Assembly (NCBI GenBank): GCA_037176705.1
Contig: CM073895.1
Location: 107,547,581-107,611,580 of the forward strand
Length of the DNA: 64,000 bases
Reading direction: 5' to 3'
Source: Molossus alvarezi
Taxonomy: Eukaryota > Chordata > Mammalia > Chiroptera > Molossidae
Shown here: positions 34,220 through 48,600 of the stretch, piece after piece
Position numbering within the stretch: the first letter of the stretch is position 1
Layout of the letters: each line of letters opens with the position of its first letter
Notes under the pieces: model-generated
What the model saw: the letters and a program-made list of their open reading frames with translations, nothing else
What the model was told of the DNA's origin: nothing
Database searches by the model: none
Position numbers and translations under genes: made by a program

Positions 34220-37200
34220 GGGGGAGTTGTAGAAGCCTCAGGCAAAGTCCCAGGCTCTCTGCATTTGAATCAAGCCATTGCTGTTCCCTTGGAATAAGTG
34301 GCCCTGGCCTTCCCTTCCCACCCCCTAACCCCACCCCCACTCCCCAGGCCCAGCCCAGGCCAGGCCACCTTGCTTAGGCCCATGCCTGTCTTTCTGGAAA
34401 AGAGCAGGGTAGGGTTTTCATCCTAAGTTCTGCAGCAGGCCTCTGGGCCTCAGAAAATTCACGCATTGGGTGCCTGCGTGCCTGCCCGTGTGTGACTTGG
34501 GGAAGAAAGAGCAGGGACTACAGGGCCGTGGGCATGTGGGAGCTCTCTGTACAACTTCCTCAGTCTTGCCCTGAGCCCCAAAGGGCTCTAGCCAGAGAGG
34601 GAGGGAGGGAGGGAGGAAAGAGAGAAGCAAGAAAAAGAACACATACGTACAGCCTATTGAGAAAGAAGCACAAAGACCCACCTCCAGGTACCGAGGATGC
34701 CATTGTAATATTCTGAAGGGAAAAGGAGCAAAGGAAAGGCCAACTCTTCTAGGCTGGCTCCGGGGCGAGGTCAGCCACTGCCCCTGTGTGTTCTCCCCGG
34801 GGCCACCAGACATAAGCTACAAAGCGATCTACACATGGCTGCCTTCTGTGCTGGTCTTGGAGGTGCCTAGGCAATGTCAAGCTGGGGCCCAACGCTGGCT
34901 GCTACTACTGCCAGGCCTGGGGCCAGTGAGCCAGAGGAGGTATGGGGCTCGCTGAGGCCAGGTGTTGTTGGTTTCAGAGAATTTAGGACCTCGTGAAGCG
35001 GGAGCCAAGACAGGCCAATCCTAGGGAAAAATCAATGGACACCGCTTGGGTGGGCCTGAATGTGCCGTGGGGCGGGGCCTCAGGCAATCACCAGGGTGGC
35101 CCAGACAGTGGGTGCTAGGTCACCAGAGTCCCAGGGACGGTGCGCGCCCGCCCACCGGGCTGCCTGCCCCGCCAGGGAAGGGCTCACCCATGGAACAGCA
35201 GCCTCCACCAGCACGTGTGCCTGGGACAAAGCTGCCCCTCCAGCTCTCACCCCAATGCCAAAGGACTGACTCAGTTCTTCCCAGGGATGTCTCTGGTGCC
35301 TTTCAAGCTGCCTCGGTCCCTCCCTGCCACCCACCCCCACTCTGCAGCCCGCAGAAAGAGGGTCCCCGGAGCTCCGTGCGTGGGCAGGCCCTTTCAAAGG
35401 AACTGCCTGGGACCCCGGCAGCCTCAGCCTGGACCTCGATCCCCGGTGGTTTGCACAGCCACAAGGGATGGGGACGTCTCTTCCTGGTACTGGGATCCTG
35501 AGCTGGGTGGGGGCCCGGGGTGGGAAGGGAACCCTTTGCTCCTCAGGGAGGATGTTCCCAGTCGAGGTATCCCTCCTGATGTCTCACTACACTCTTAGGT
35601 CTCCCACCAGATCGTCTCCCTCCTCACGGGCCCGGAAGCCTTCCGTGAGAAACAAACCGCGCGGGCCGGCTCGGCGGCTGGCAGCCGCTCTTCCCTCGCC
35701 AGCCCACTGAACATTCTCCAGGTCGAAAGGGAGGGGGAGATCTCCTCGGCCCTCTCAGGGTCTCTGCCCGGGCCGCCGCCGCCGCAGACTGACGCAAAGC
35801 CCGTGAACAGGACGAGAGCACGGCGATATTGAAATGTTTTATTGACTGATTCTGTATTTGTATTTGGCCAGAGGCCAAGGGGGGGAGGGGGGGAGGGAGC
35901 GAGGGAGGTGTGGAGGCCCGTGTGTGTCTGTGTGCGAGGGAGGGAGGGAGTGTCTGTGCGTGTGTGCCTCTCTCCGGCCCGCTTCCGGGTCTGCCCGCAG
36001 AACCGCGGTCACGCGATCGAGGCACCGAACGAGCGAGGACGACTTGCGGGGGACGCGAGACCGCGCCGGTTGCCTGGGCGACCGGAGAGACAGGTTGCCC
36101 GGCACCGGACTTGGCCGCTGCAACGGACAGCGACCGGGTCCACCAGTGGACCGGATCTCTAACGGGCCGTGACTGGGCGCTGCTGTGTCAGTGTGTGTGG
36201 GGGGGGGCGGGGCGGTGTGCGTGTCCGTGGGGGTGCGTGTGTGTGTGTGTCAGGGTGGGGGGGGCGAGGCCGGCTGGGGTTGGCCTGGTGTGCTGGGGGC
36301 TGGGCGGGCGCGGGCGGATCAGGCAATAACTATGAACACGTTGATTTGATGGACTTATGTTTCAAAAGTACTTATTTGACCTAAGACACGACAGTCCCTA
36401 CCTCTCTGAAAACAGTTGCAGTGTGCACCAGGACCGTTTCCACTCCTGTGGATGGTTGACGTACCGGCGGCGCCGGCCCAAACCCCAGGCCACCGGGGTC
36501 CGGCTTCGCTGCCCGCAGCAGGTGTCCTCCGCCGGAACCCAGATCGCACAGAGAAGCTGCCTCCTCGCTCCGAGGAAATCCCCAAATCCGCCCGGGGATC
36601 CGCTTGCCCGCCTGACCTTCCTCGGCACAGGAGGGGCCTAGGGGAGCAGTCCCTTCCACGACTCCGCGAAATTCCCTGTCCTGCAAGACAGGAGAGCTCT
36701 ATGAGACTAGGGGGGTGAGAGAGAGGAGGAGAGGGAGACGGGGGCGGGGCGGGAGAGAGAGACACAGAGAGAGAGAGCGAGCGAGAGAGAGAGAAGCAGA
36801 GAACAGAGGAGAGAAGACAAGTGTCCCAAGCACCCTCCCGCTGCCGTGAATCGACCACGAGCCCGGGCTCCCGAGCGCTGGGCCACGCGTCTCCGTGGCC
36901 CCGTTAGTCAGGATGCGATGCGATGCGATGTGATGCGATGCGATCCGGCTGGCCTCACTGTGACGTGTGGCAATCGCGCAGCACCTGCCCGGTGGCGGCT
37001 GTGATAAGCTCCGCACAGAGGAGGTTGACAGCTGGCCGGGTCGGCGCACAGGGGGATGGGCCGTCAGGACGGGGGCGGGGCGAAGGGGGCGGGGCCGCGG
37101 CCGCCCTGAATGGTGGCAATTAGCAGCACACCTGCGCCCCGGGGAAAAGGAAGGCGGTGTGTAGGAGCAGGGTAGGGGCAAATGACACGCGGCAGTACCT

Positions 37201-39923
37201 GCCATGAAAACTACTTTCACGGGTCTGAGAAATGCAGGTGGGGGCCTCATCCCTTACACTTACTTCTTGACACCTGTGTCGCGTGGAAACAAAATCCACG
37301 TGAATCGGCCTCTCCGAGCTGTGTCGTCCGTTTGCTTCTCCTCTTTACACATGTCCACTTTTCCCAGACAAAAAGGGGGTTTGGTGGACTGAAGAGGGTG
37401 ACGGAGGGATTCCTGGCAGGACACCGCGAACCACTCCTGTGGCGGCGGGCCCCGAACCGGCGGGGCAACCCCCCCAAAAGTCCCGCCCTAGGCGAGCGCC
37501 CCCCTCCACCCGTGTGTTTGGGCCGCCGCCCCGACAACCCACCAAGCTCCAGTCCGATGGAAAAGCGGCAGATGTGTTCCACGGGACACCCCTCTACTGC
37601 TCGGCCCGCCTGCCTCCAGCTTCCCATGGGCCGGGGGCCCTACCCTTTGGGCACTGTGAAGCTTTCGCCCCCACTCCTCCCCTTGCCTGGCGCTGGAATC
37701 TCTGCCAAGGGCAAGTGGTGCGGCTGGGCGAGGAGGAGGCCTACTAAGGAAACTTGCCTGCCGTCAACCCCTCCTTCCTGTTCTCCCGTGGGGAATCTTG
37801 GTGTGACTCCACATTGCTTCTTGAAGCAGTGAGTGTGTGGGGAAAGCCAAAGAGAATAAACTCATGAGGTGTTGCAGAGTTCCCTCTTCCCGCTCCCTCC
37901 TGCCCTCCCACTTGACCATACCCCCTGCCCCCCTCCCACTCCCTCTCAAAGGCCGCCTGTGATGAAAATGGGACCTGCACCGCCGCTCACAGACACCAGA
38001 GAGGTGTGACTGGACGATCCCCTGAATCACCGGCAGAGGGCTGTCCCCAGACTGGATCTTTGTGTTCTCATGGGGAAGGAGGTGGAGGAGACACTGCACA
38101 TAACATCTGCTTTCCGCTCGCTCCGTGAATTTATTGCAACGTGAGTGCAAGTGAATGGAGCACAACCTGAACTCATGCACATTTATTACGGAAACGGAGC
38201 GAGCCCACCTACGCGTCTGGCCTAGGAAGCACAGGCAGGCTGTCAGCTCATCTAAAGAGCCTTTTCTGCCTCACATCCCCTTCTGTCTGGAAGTTTTTGT
38301 GTTTGAGTTCCTCGCCTAGATATTCCTGGTGCAGTTGGACTCCAAAAGTCTCCCCTTTTCTTTGGTCTATTCCTGGGAAGGACCTGCCTCTTTTGTCGCT
38401 TGGTTGCTTGGTTGCTTGGTCCATTCCTTTACACTCTTCTTTCCTCCTTCCTCTCTCCCTCCCTCCCTCCCTGCTGTCCCAACAACTTCAGGATGAGTGG
38501 TGTCTGAATTCTCCCCCTCTCCCCTTCCGTGCCCCCTCCTCTGCTGCACACTTCTGTGACAAATAGAGTCTGTTGGCCTGGTTCTCAAGACAAGGCCCTG
38601 CTAAACACGTCCCGCAAAGCTCTTTGGCTCTGTTTAACTTTCCTGCCTCGGTTTCTCCGTTCCTCTTCTCCCAGAATTATCCTGCCATTTCAGTGTCCAA
38701 CTGCAAATCAAGGAAATACCCTCGGGTGAGGATTAACTGAAGAACCAGCACCAGCAGCAGCAGCAGCACCAGCAGCGGCAGCAGCGGCAGCAGCAGCTGC
38801 AGCAGAAGCACCACCAACACCAGGACCCGCACCAGCACCAGCACCAGCACCAGCAACAACAAAGAATGACTCAAAAAACTCATCAGACTCAAAGATTACA
38901 CCTCAGGTCCTGGGGTGAATTCTGTGGAAGGCCAGGAGACAAATAGGGGACCCTCTCTGACACATGCAGGAACTCCCTGACTTTCAAAGAGAGGGATTTT
39001 TGATGTCCTGACTTGTTTCTAGGTTCTCATTGCAGGGTAGTAAATATAAACATCACCTACGACCTCAGATCTGAACCCTTTTAAGAACACACAGTTCACT
39101 GGCATCTAGGACATATGTTCACATCCCCCTCCTGGGGTCCACTCCTTTGGGGTGATGTTTCAAACAACCCCTGGATCACGACTTAGGAGTCAGGGCTCTC
39201 CGGAGGAGAGTACCGTGTGTGTGCGCGCGTGTGCGCGTAGCAGGGGCCACATACACATAGGAACACAGGCGAGCTCAGGGGAGGCCTGTGTAGTGGCCTC
39301 ACAGACCCAGAGACCTACACTAAACTCACTGATGGTCCAAATTACAAAGGTGTTAACTAAATTCACTTGATGGGGGGTTGCCCATGTCCTAGGCCCGGAC
39401 CTACCCTTGGAAATCGGTGGTCGGAGGGAGGATCGGTGTGTCCTGTCTGTCCAGTTCAGTGCTCACCATCCATCCATCCACCCACCCACCCAACCATCTC
39501 TCCATCCATCCATGTGAAGGGTACCTAAAGGTGAGTTACCAAAATCGTCAGCTGGAGCACAGTGTTTCAGTACGAGTGTGCTTGTTGTTACCGAGACACA
39601 GGGTTACTGAGTCCATTCATCCCCTACCAGGCCTCCCTGGACCCTCATCACTCCACACCGGCGTTTGGCCTGGGGAATCTATGACGCCGAGATGGACTCT
39701 TTAACTTCTCCTTGGATGCCCTGCACTTGCACCCCTAAACCGCCACCGCTCACCACCACCACCACCACCACCACCACCCAACCGCCACCTCACCCCCACC
39801 CACACCCTGCCCTTTCTCAGAGGGTGGAGGGCAGTTTTCGGCTTTGGCACATGGAGGCGAACTCTTTCAGCTCCAGACTGACCCTGCTCCCTTCCTGCAG
39901 CTTGGAATCAGTGGCCTAAGTGT
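34220..39923 (+). repeat. Unit 7 (5704 bp, first type II unit)
   Basis: This is the first unit with the full type II set: C at offset 115, A at 1009 (35228), T/G at 1094/1096 (35313 and 35315), T at 1316, G at 1741 and G at 1981 (36200). It nevertheless keeps (CAC)9 with G at 5606 and C at 2916, so its 3' half looks like units 1-5. Downstream of offset 1981 I see no difference from the type I consensus. Confidence 0.97.
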
Positions 39924-42900
39924 GGGGGAGTTGTAGAAGCCTCAGGCAAAGTCCCAGGCTCTCTGCATTTGAATCAAGCCATTGCTGTTCCCTTGGAATA
40001 AGTGGCCCTGGCCTTCCCTTCCCACCCCCTAACCCCACCCCCACTCCCCAGGCCCAGCCCAGGCCAGGCCACCTTGCTTAGGCCCATGCCTGTCTTTCTG
40101 GAAAAGAGCAGGGTAGGGTTTTCATCCTAAGTTCTGCAGCAGGCCTCTGGGCCTCAGAAAATTCACGCATTGGGTGCCTGCGTGCCTGCCCGTGTGTGAC
40201 TTGGGGAAGAAAGAGCAGGGACTACAGGGCCGTGGGCATGTGGGAGCTCTCTGTACAACTTCCTCAGTCTTGCCCTGAGCCCCAAAGGGCTCTAGCCAGA
40301 GAGGGAGGGAGGGAGGGAGGAAAGAGAGAAGCAAGAAAAAGAACACATACGTACAGCCTATTGAGAAAGAAGCACAAAGACCCACCTCCAGGTACCGAGG
40401 ATGCCATTGTAATATTCTGAAGGGAAAAGGAGCAAAGGAAAGGCCAACTCTTCTAGGCTGGCTCCGGGGCGAGGTCAGCCACTGCCCCTGTGTGTTCTCC
40501 CCGGGGCCACCAGACATAAGCTACAAAGCGATCTACACATGGCTGCCTTCTGTGCTGGTCTTGGAGGTGCCTAGGCAATGTCAAGCTGGGGCCCAACGCT
40601 GGCTGCTACTACTGCCAGGCCTGGGGCCAGTGAGCCAGAGGAGGTATGGGGCTCGCTGAGGCCAGGTGTTGTTGGTTTCAGAGAATTTAGGACCTCGTGA
40701 AGCGGGAGCCAAGACAGGCCAATCCTAGGGAAAAATCAATGGACACCGCTTGGGTGGGCCTGAATGTGCCGTGGGGCGGGGCCTCAGGCAATCACCAGGG
40801 TGGCCCAGACAGTGGGTGCTAGGTCACCAGAGTCCCAGGGACGGTGCGCGCCCGCCCACCGGGCTGCCTGCCCCGCCAGGGAAGGGCTCACCCATGGAAC
40901 AGCAGCCTCCACCAGCACGTGTGCCTGGGACAAAGCTGCCCCTCCAGCTCTCACCCCAATGCCAAAGGACTGACTCAGTTCTTCCCAGGGATGTCTCTGG
41001 TGCCTTTCAAGCTGCCTCGGTCCCTCCCTGCCACCCACCCCCACTCTGCAGCCCGCAGAAAGAGGGTCCCCGGAGCTCCGTGCGTGGGCAGGCCCTTTCA
41101 AAGGAACTGCCTGGGACCCCGGCAGCCTCAGCCTGGACCTCGATCCCCGGTGGTTTGCACAGCCACAAGGGATGGGGACGTCTCTTCCTGGTACTGGGAT
41201 CCTGAGCTGGGTGGGGGCCCGGGGTGGGAAGGGAACCCTTTGCTCCTCAGGGAGGATGTTCCCAGTCGAGGTATCCCTCCTGATGTCTCACTACACTCTT
41301 AGGTCTCCCACCAGATCGTCTCCCTCCTCACGGGCCCGGAAGCCTTCCGTGAGAAACAAACCGCGCGGGCCGGCTCGGCGGCTGGCAGCCGCTCTTCCCT
41401 CGCCAGCCCACTGAACATTCTCCAGGTCGAAAGGGAGGGGGAGATCTCCTCGGCCCTCTCAGGGTCTCTGCCCGGGCCGCCGCCGCCGCAGACTGACGCA
41501 AAGCCCGTGAACAGGACGAGAGCACGGCGATATTGAAATGTTTTATTGACTGATTCTGTATTTGTATTTGGCCAGAGGCCAAGGGGGGGAGGGGGGGAGG
41601 GAGCGAGGGAGGTGTGGAGGCCCGTGTGTGTCTGTGTGCGAGGGAGGGAGGGAGTGTCTGTGCGTGTGTGCCTCTCTCCGGCCCGCTTCCGGGTCTGCCC
41701 GCAGAACCGCGGTCACGCGATCGAGGCACCGAACGAGCGAGGACGACTTGCGGGGGACGCGAGACCGCGCCGGTTGCCTGGGCGACCGGAGAGACAGGTT
41801 GCCCGGCACCGGACTTGGCCGCTGCAACGGACAGCGACCGGGTCCACCAGTGGACCGGATCTCTAACGGGCCGTGACTGGGCGCTGCTGTGTCAGTGTGT
41901 GTGGGGGGGGGCGGGGCGGTGTGCGTGTCCGTGGGGGTGCGTGTGTGTGTGTGTCAGGGTGGGGGGGGCGAGGCCGGCTGGGGTTGGCCTGGTGTGCTGG
42001 GGGCTGGGCGGGCGCGGGCGGATCAGGCAATAACTATGAACACGTTGATTTGATGGACTTATGTTTCAAAAGTACTTATTTGACCTAAGACACGACAGTC
42101 CCTACCTCTCTGAAAACAGTTGCAGTGTGCACCAGGACCGTTTCCACTCCTGTGGATGGTTGACGTACCGGCGGCGCCGGCCCAAACCCCAGGCCACCGG
42201 GGTCCGGCTTCGCTGCCCGCAGCAGGTGTCCTCCGCCGGAACCCAGATCGCACAGAGAAGCTGCCTCCTCGCTCCGAGGAAATCCCCAAATCCGCCCGGG
42301 GATCCGCTTGCCCGCCTGACCTTCCTCGGCACAGGAGGGGCCTAGGGGAGCAGTCCCTTCCACGACTCCGCGAAATTCCCTGTCCTGCAAGACAGGAGAG
42401 CTCTATGAGACTAGGGGGGTGAGAGAGAGGAGGAGAGGGAGACGGGGGCGGGGCGGGAGAGAGAGACACAGAGAGAGAGAGCGAGCGAGAGAGAGAGAAG
42501 CAGAGAACAGAGGAGAGAAGACAAGTGTCCCAAGCACCCTCCCGCTGCCGTGAATCGACCACGAGCCCGGGCTCCCGAGCGCTGGGCCACGCGTCTCCGT
42601 GGCCCCGTTAGTCAGGATGCGATGCGATGCGATGTGATGCGATGCGATCCGGCTGGCCTCACTGTGACGTGTGGCAATCGCGCAGCACCTGCCCGGTGGC
42701 GGCTGTGATAAGCTCCGCACAGAGGAGGTTGACAGCTGGCCGGGTCGGCGCACAGGGGGATGGGCCGTCAGGACGGGGGCGGGGCGAAGGGGGCGGGGCC
42801 GCGGCCGCCCTGAATGGTGGCAATTAGCAGCACACCTGGGCCCCGGGGAAAAGGAAGGCGGTGTGTAGGAGCAGGGTAGGGGCAAATGACACGCGGCAGT

Positions 42901-45621
42901 ACCTGCCATGAAAACTACTTTCACGGGTCTGAGAAATGCAGGTGGGGGCCTCATCCCTTACACTTACTTCTTGACACCTGTGTCGCGTGGAAACAAAATC
43001 CACGTGAATCGGCCTCTCCGAGCTGTGTCGTCCGTTTGCTTCTCCTCTTTACACATGTCCACTTTTCCCAGACAAAAAGGGGGTTTGGTGGACTGAAGAG
43101 GGTGACGGAGGGATTCCTGGCAGGACACCGCGAACCACTCCTGTGGCGGCGGGCCCCGAACCGGCGGGGCAACCCCCCCAAAAGTCCCGCCCTAGGCGAG
43201 CGCCCCCCTCCACCCGTGTGTTTGGGCCGCCGCCCCGACAACCCACCAAGCTCCAGTCCGATGGAAAAGCGGCAGATGTGTTCCACGGGACACCCCTCTA
43301 CTGCTCGGCCCGCCTGCCTCCAGCTTCCCATGGGCCGGGGGCCCTACCCTTTGGGCACTGTGAAGCTTTCGCCCCCACTCCTCCCCTTGCCTGGCGCTGG
43401 AATCTCTGCCAAGGGCAAGTGGTGCGGCTGGGCGAGGAGGAGGCCTACTAAGGAAACTTGCCTGCCGTCAACCCCTCCTTCCTGTTCTCCCGTGGGGAAT
43501 CTTGGTGTGACTCCACATTGCTTCTTGAAGCAGTGAGTGTGTGGGGAAAGCCAAAGAGAATAAACTCATGAGGTGTTGCAGAGTTCCCTCTTCCCGCTCC
43601 CTCCTGCCCTCCCACTTGACCATACCCCCTGCCCCCCTCCCACTCCCTCTCAAAGGCCGCCTGTGATGAAAATGGGACCTGCACCGCCGCTCACAGACAC
43701 CAGAGAGGTGTGACTGGACGATCCCCTGAATCACCGGCAGAGGGCTGTCCCCAGACTGGATCTTTGTGTTCTCATGGGGAAGGAGGTGGAGGAGACACTG
43801 CACATAACATCTGCTTTCCGCTCGCTCCGTGAATTTATTGCAACGTGAGTGCAAGTGAATGGAGCACAACCTGAACTCATGCACATTTATTACGGAAACG
43901 GAGCGAGCCCACCTACGCGTCTGGCCTAGGAAGCACAGGCAGGCTGTCAGCTCATCTAAAGAGCCTTTTCTGCCTCACATCCCCTTCTGTCTGGAAGTTT
44001 TTGTGTTTGAGTTCCTCGCCTAGATATTCCTGGTGCAGTTGGACTCCAAAAGTCTCCCCTTTTCTTTGGTCTATTCCTGGGAAGGACCTGCCTCTTTTGT
44101 CGCTTGGTTGCTTGGTTGCTTGGTCCATTCCTTTACACTCTTCTTTCCTCCTTCCTCTCTCCCTCCCTCCCTCCCTGCTGTCCCAACAACTTCAGGATGA
44201 GTGGTGTCTGAATTCTCCCCCTCTCCCCTTCCGTGCCCCCTCCTCTGCTGCACACTTCTGTGACAAATAGAGTCTGTTGGCCTGGTTCTCAAGACAAGGC
44301 CCTGCTAAACACGTCCCGCAAAGCTCTTTGGCTCTGTTTAACTTTCCTGCCTCGGTTTCTCCGTTCCTCTTCTCCCAGAATTATCCTGCCATTTCAGTGT
44401 CCAACTGCAAATCAAGGAAATACCCTCGGGTGAGGATTAACTGAAGAACCAGCACCAGCAGCAGCAGCAGCACCAGCAGCGGCAGCAGCGGCAGCAGCAG
44501 CTGCAGCAGAAGCACCACCAACACCAGGACCCGCACCAGCACCAGCACCAGCACCAGCAACAACAAAGAATGACTCAAAAAACTCATCAGACTCAAAGAT
44601 TACACCTCAGGTCCTGGGGTGAATTCTGTGGAAGGCCAGGAGACAAATAGGGGACCCTCTCTGACACATGCAGGAACTCCCTGACTTTCAAAGAGAGGGA
44701 TTTTTGATGTCCTGACTTGTTTCTAGGTTCTCATTGCAGGGTAGTAAATATAAACATCACCTACGACCTCAGATCTGAACCCTTTTAAGAACACACAGTT
44801 CACTGGCATCTAGGACATATGTTCACATCCCCCTCCTGGGGTCCACTCCTTTGGGGTGATGTTTCAAACAACCCCTGGATCACGACTTAGGAGTCAGGGC
44901 TCTCCGGAGGAGAGTACCGTGTGTGTGCGCGCGTGTGCGCGTAGCAGGGGCCACATACACATAGGAACACAGGCGAGCTCAGGGGAGGCCTGTGTAGTGG
45001 CCTCACAGACCCAGAGACCTACACTAAACTCACTGATGGTCCAAATTACAAAGGTGTTAACTAAATTCACTTGATGGGGGGTTGCCCATGTCCTAGGCCC
45101 GGACCTACCCTTGGAAATCGGTGGTCGGAGGGAGGATCGGTGTGTCCTGTCTGTCCAGTTCAGTGCTCACCATCCATCCATCCACCCACCCACCCAACCA
45201 TCTCTCCATCCATCCATGTGAAGGGTACCTAAAGGTGAGTTACCAAAATCGTCAGCTGGAGCACAGTGTTTCAGTACGAGTGTGCTTGTTGTTACCGAGA
45301 CACAGGGTTACTGAGTCCATTCATCCCCTACCAGGCCTCCCTGGACCCTCATCACTCCACACCGGCGTTTGGCCTGGGGAATCTATGACGCCGAGATGGA
45401 CTCTTTAACTTCTCCTTGGATGCCCTGCACTTGCACCCCTAAACCGCCACCGCTCACCACCACCACCACCACCACCCAACCGCCACCTCACCCCCACCCA
45501 CACCCTGCCCTTTCTCAGAGGCTGGAGGGCAGTTTTCGGCTTTGGCACATGGAGGCGAACTCTTTCAGCTCCAGACTGACCCTGCTCCCTTCCTGCAGCT
45601 TGGAATCAGTGGCCTAAGTGT
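39924..45621 (+). repeat. Unit 8 (5698 bp, type II, near-duplicate of unit 9)
   Basis: Full type II 5' marker set, G at offset 2916, and the (CAC)7 plus C pair at the 3' end. Unit 9 has the same length and the same state at every site I compared. A single-unit duplication is the likely origin of the pair. Confidence 0.97.
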
Positions 45622-48600
45622 GGGGGAGTTGTAGAAGCCTCAGGCAAAGTCCCAGGCTCTCTGCATTTGAATCAAGCCATTGCTGTTCCCTTGGAATAAG
45701 TGGCCCTGGCCTTCCCTTCCCACCCCCTAACCCCACCCCCACTCCCCAGGCCCAGCCCAGGCCAGGCCACCTTGCTTAGGCCCATGCCTGTCTTTCTGGA
45801 AAAGAGCAGGGTAGGGTTTTCATCCTAAGTTCTGCAGCAGGCCTCTGGGCCTCAGAAAATTCACGCATTGGGTGCCTGCGTGCCTGCCCGTGTGTGACTT
45901 GGGGAAGAAAGAGCAGGGACTACAGGGCCGTGGGCATGTGGGAGCTCTCTGTACAACTTCCTCAGTCTTGCCCTGAGCCCCAAAGGGCTCTAGCCAGAGA
46001 GGGAGGGAGGGAGGGAGGAAAGAGAGAAGCAAGAAAAAGAACACATACGTACAGCCTATTGAGAAAGAAGCACAAAGACCCACCTCCAGGTACCGAGGAT
46101 GCCATTGTAATATTCTGAAGGGAAAAGGAGCAAAGGAAAGGCCAACTCTTCTAGGCTGGCTCCGGGGCGAGGTCAGCCACTGCCCCTGTGTGTTCTCCCC
46201 GGGGCCACCAGACATAAGCTACAAAGCGATCTACACATGGCTGCCTTCTGTGCTGGTCTTGGAGGTGCCTAGGCAATGTCAAGCTGGGGCCCAACGCTGG
46301 CTGCTACTACTGCCAGGCCTGGGGCCAGTGAGCCAGAGGAGGTATGGGGCTCGCTGAGGCCAGGTGTTGTTGGTTTCAGAGAATTTAGGACCTCGTGAAG
46401 CGGGAGCCAAGACAGGCCAATCCTAGGGAAAAATCAATGGACACCGCTTGGGTGGGCCTGAATGTGCCGTGGGGCGGGGCCTCAGGCAATCACCAGGGTG
46501 GCCCAGACAGTGGGTGCTAGGTCACCAGAGTCCCAGGGACGGTGCGCGCCCGCCCACCGGGCTGCCTGCCCCGCCAGGGAAGGGCTCACCCATGGAACAG
46601 CAGCCTCCACCAGCACGTGTGCCTGGGACAAAGCTGCCCCTCCAGCTCTCACCCCAATGCCAAAGGACTGACTCAGTTCTTCCCAGGGATGTCTCTGGTG
46701 CCTTTCAAGCTGCCTCGGTCCCTCCCTGCCACCCACCCCCACTCTGCAGCCCGCAGAAAGAGGGTCCCCGGAGCTCCGTGCGTGGGCAGGCCCTTTCAAA
46801 GGAACTGCCTGGGACCCCGGCAGCCTCAGCCTGGACCTCGATCCCCGGTGGTTTGCACAGCCACAAGGGATGGGGACGTCTCTTCCTGGTACTGGGATCC
46901 TGAGCTGGGTGGGGGCCCGGGGTGGGAAGGGAACCCTTTGCTCCTCAGGGAGGATGTTCCCAGTCGAGGTATCCCTCCTGATGTCTCACTACACTCTTAG
47001 GTCTCCCACCAGATCGTCTCCCTCCTCACGGGCCCGGAAGCCTTCCGTGAGAAACAAACCGCGCGGGCCGGCTCGGCGGCTGGCAGCCGCTCTTCCCTCG
47101 CCAGCCCACTGAACATTCTCCAGGTCGAAAGGGAGGGGGAGATCTCCTCGGCCCTCTCAGGGTCTCTGCCCGGGCCGCCGCCGCCGCAGACTGACGCAAA
47201 GCCCGTGAACAGGACGAGAGCACGGCGATATTGAAATGTTTTATTGACTGATTCTGTATTTGTATTTGGCCAGAGGCCAAGGGGGGGAGGGGGGGAGGGA
47301 GCGAGGGAGGTGTGGAGGCCCGTGTGTGTCTGTGTGCGAGGGAGGGAGGGAGTGTCTGTGCGTGTGTGCCTCTCTCCGGCCCGCTTCCGGGTCTGCCCGC
47401 AGAACCGCGGTCACGCGATCGAGGCACCGAACGAGCGAGGACGACTTGCGGGGGACGCGAGACCGCGCCGGTTGCCTGGGCGACCGGAGAGACAGGTTGC
47501 CCGGCACCGGACTTGGCCGCTGCAACGGACAGCGACCGGGTCCACCAGTGGACCGGATCTCTAACGGGCCGTGACTGGGCGCTGCTGTGTCAGTGTGTGT
47601 GGGGGGGGGCGGGGCGGTGTGCGTGTCCGTGGGGGTGCGTGTGTGTGTGTGTCAGGGTGGGGGGGGCGAGGCCGGCTGGGGTTGGCCTGGTGTGCTGGGG
47701 GCTGGGCGGGCGCGGGCGGATCAGGCAATAACTATGAACACGTTGATTTGATGGACTTATGTTTCAAAAGTACTTATTTGACCTAAGACACGACAGTCCC
47801 TACCTCTCTGAAAACAGTTGCAGTGTGCACCAGGACCGTTTCCACTCCTGTGGATGGTTGACGTACCGGCGGCGCCGGCCCAAACCCCAGGCCACCGGGG
47901 TCCGGCTTCGCTGCCCGCAGCAGGTGTCCTCCGCCGGAACCCAGATCGCACAGAGAAGCTGCCTCCTCGCTCCGAGGAAATCCCCAAATCCGCCCGGGGA
48001 TCCGCTTGCCCGCCTGACCTTCCTCGGCACAGGAGGGGCCTAGGGGAGCAGTCCCTTCCACGACTCCGCGAAATTCCCTGTCCTGCAAGACAGGAGAGCT
48101 CTATGAGACTAGGGGGGTGAGAGAGAGGAGGAGAGGGAGACGGGGGCGGGGCGGGAGAGAGAGACACAGAGAGAGAGAGCGAGCGAGAGAGAGAGAAGCA
48201 GAGAACAGAGGAGAGAAGACAAGTGTCCCAAGCACCCTCCCGCTGCCGTGAATCGACCACGAGCCCGGGCTCCCGAGCGCTGGGCCACGCGTCTCCGTGG
48301 CCCCGTTAGTCAGGATGCGATGCGATGCGATGTGATGCGATGCGATCCGGCTGGCCTCACTGTGACGTGTGGCAATCGCGCAGCACCTGCCCGGTGGCGG
48401 CTGTGATAAGCTCCGCACAGAGGAGGTTGACAGCTGGCCGGGTCGGCGCACAGGGGGATGGGCCGTCAGGACGGGGGCGGGGCGAAGGGGGCGGGGCCGC
48501 GGCCGCCCTGAATGGTGGCAATTAGCAGCACACCTGGGCCCCGGGGAAAAGGAAGGCGGTGTGTAGGAGCAGGGTAGGGGCAAATGACACGCGGCAGTAC

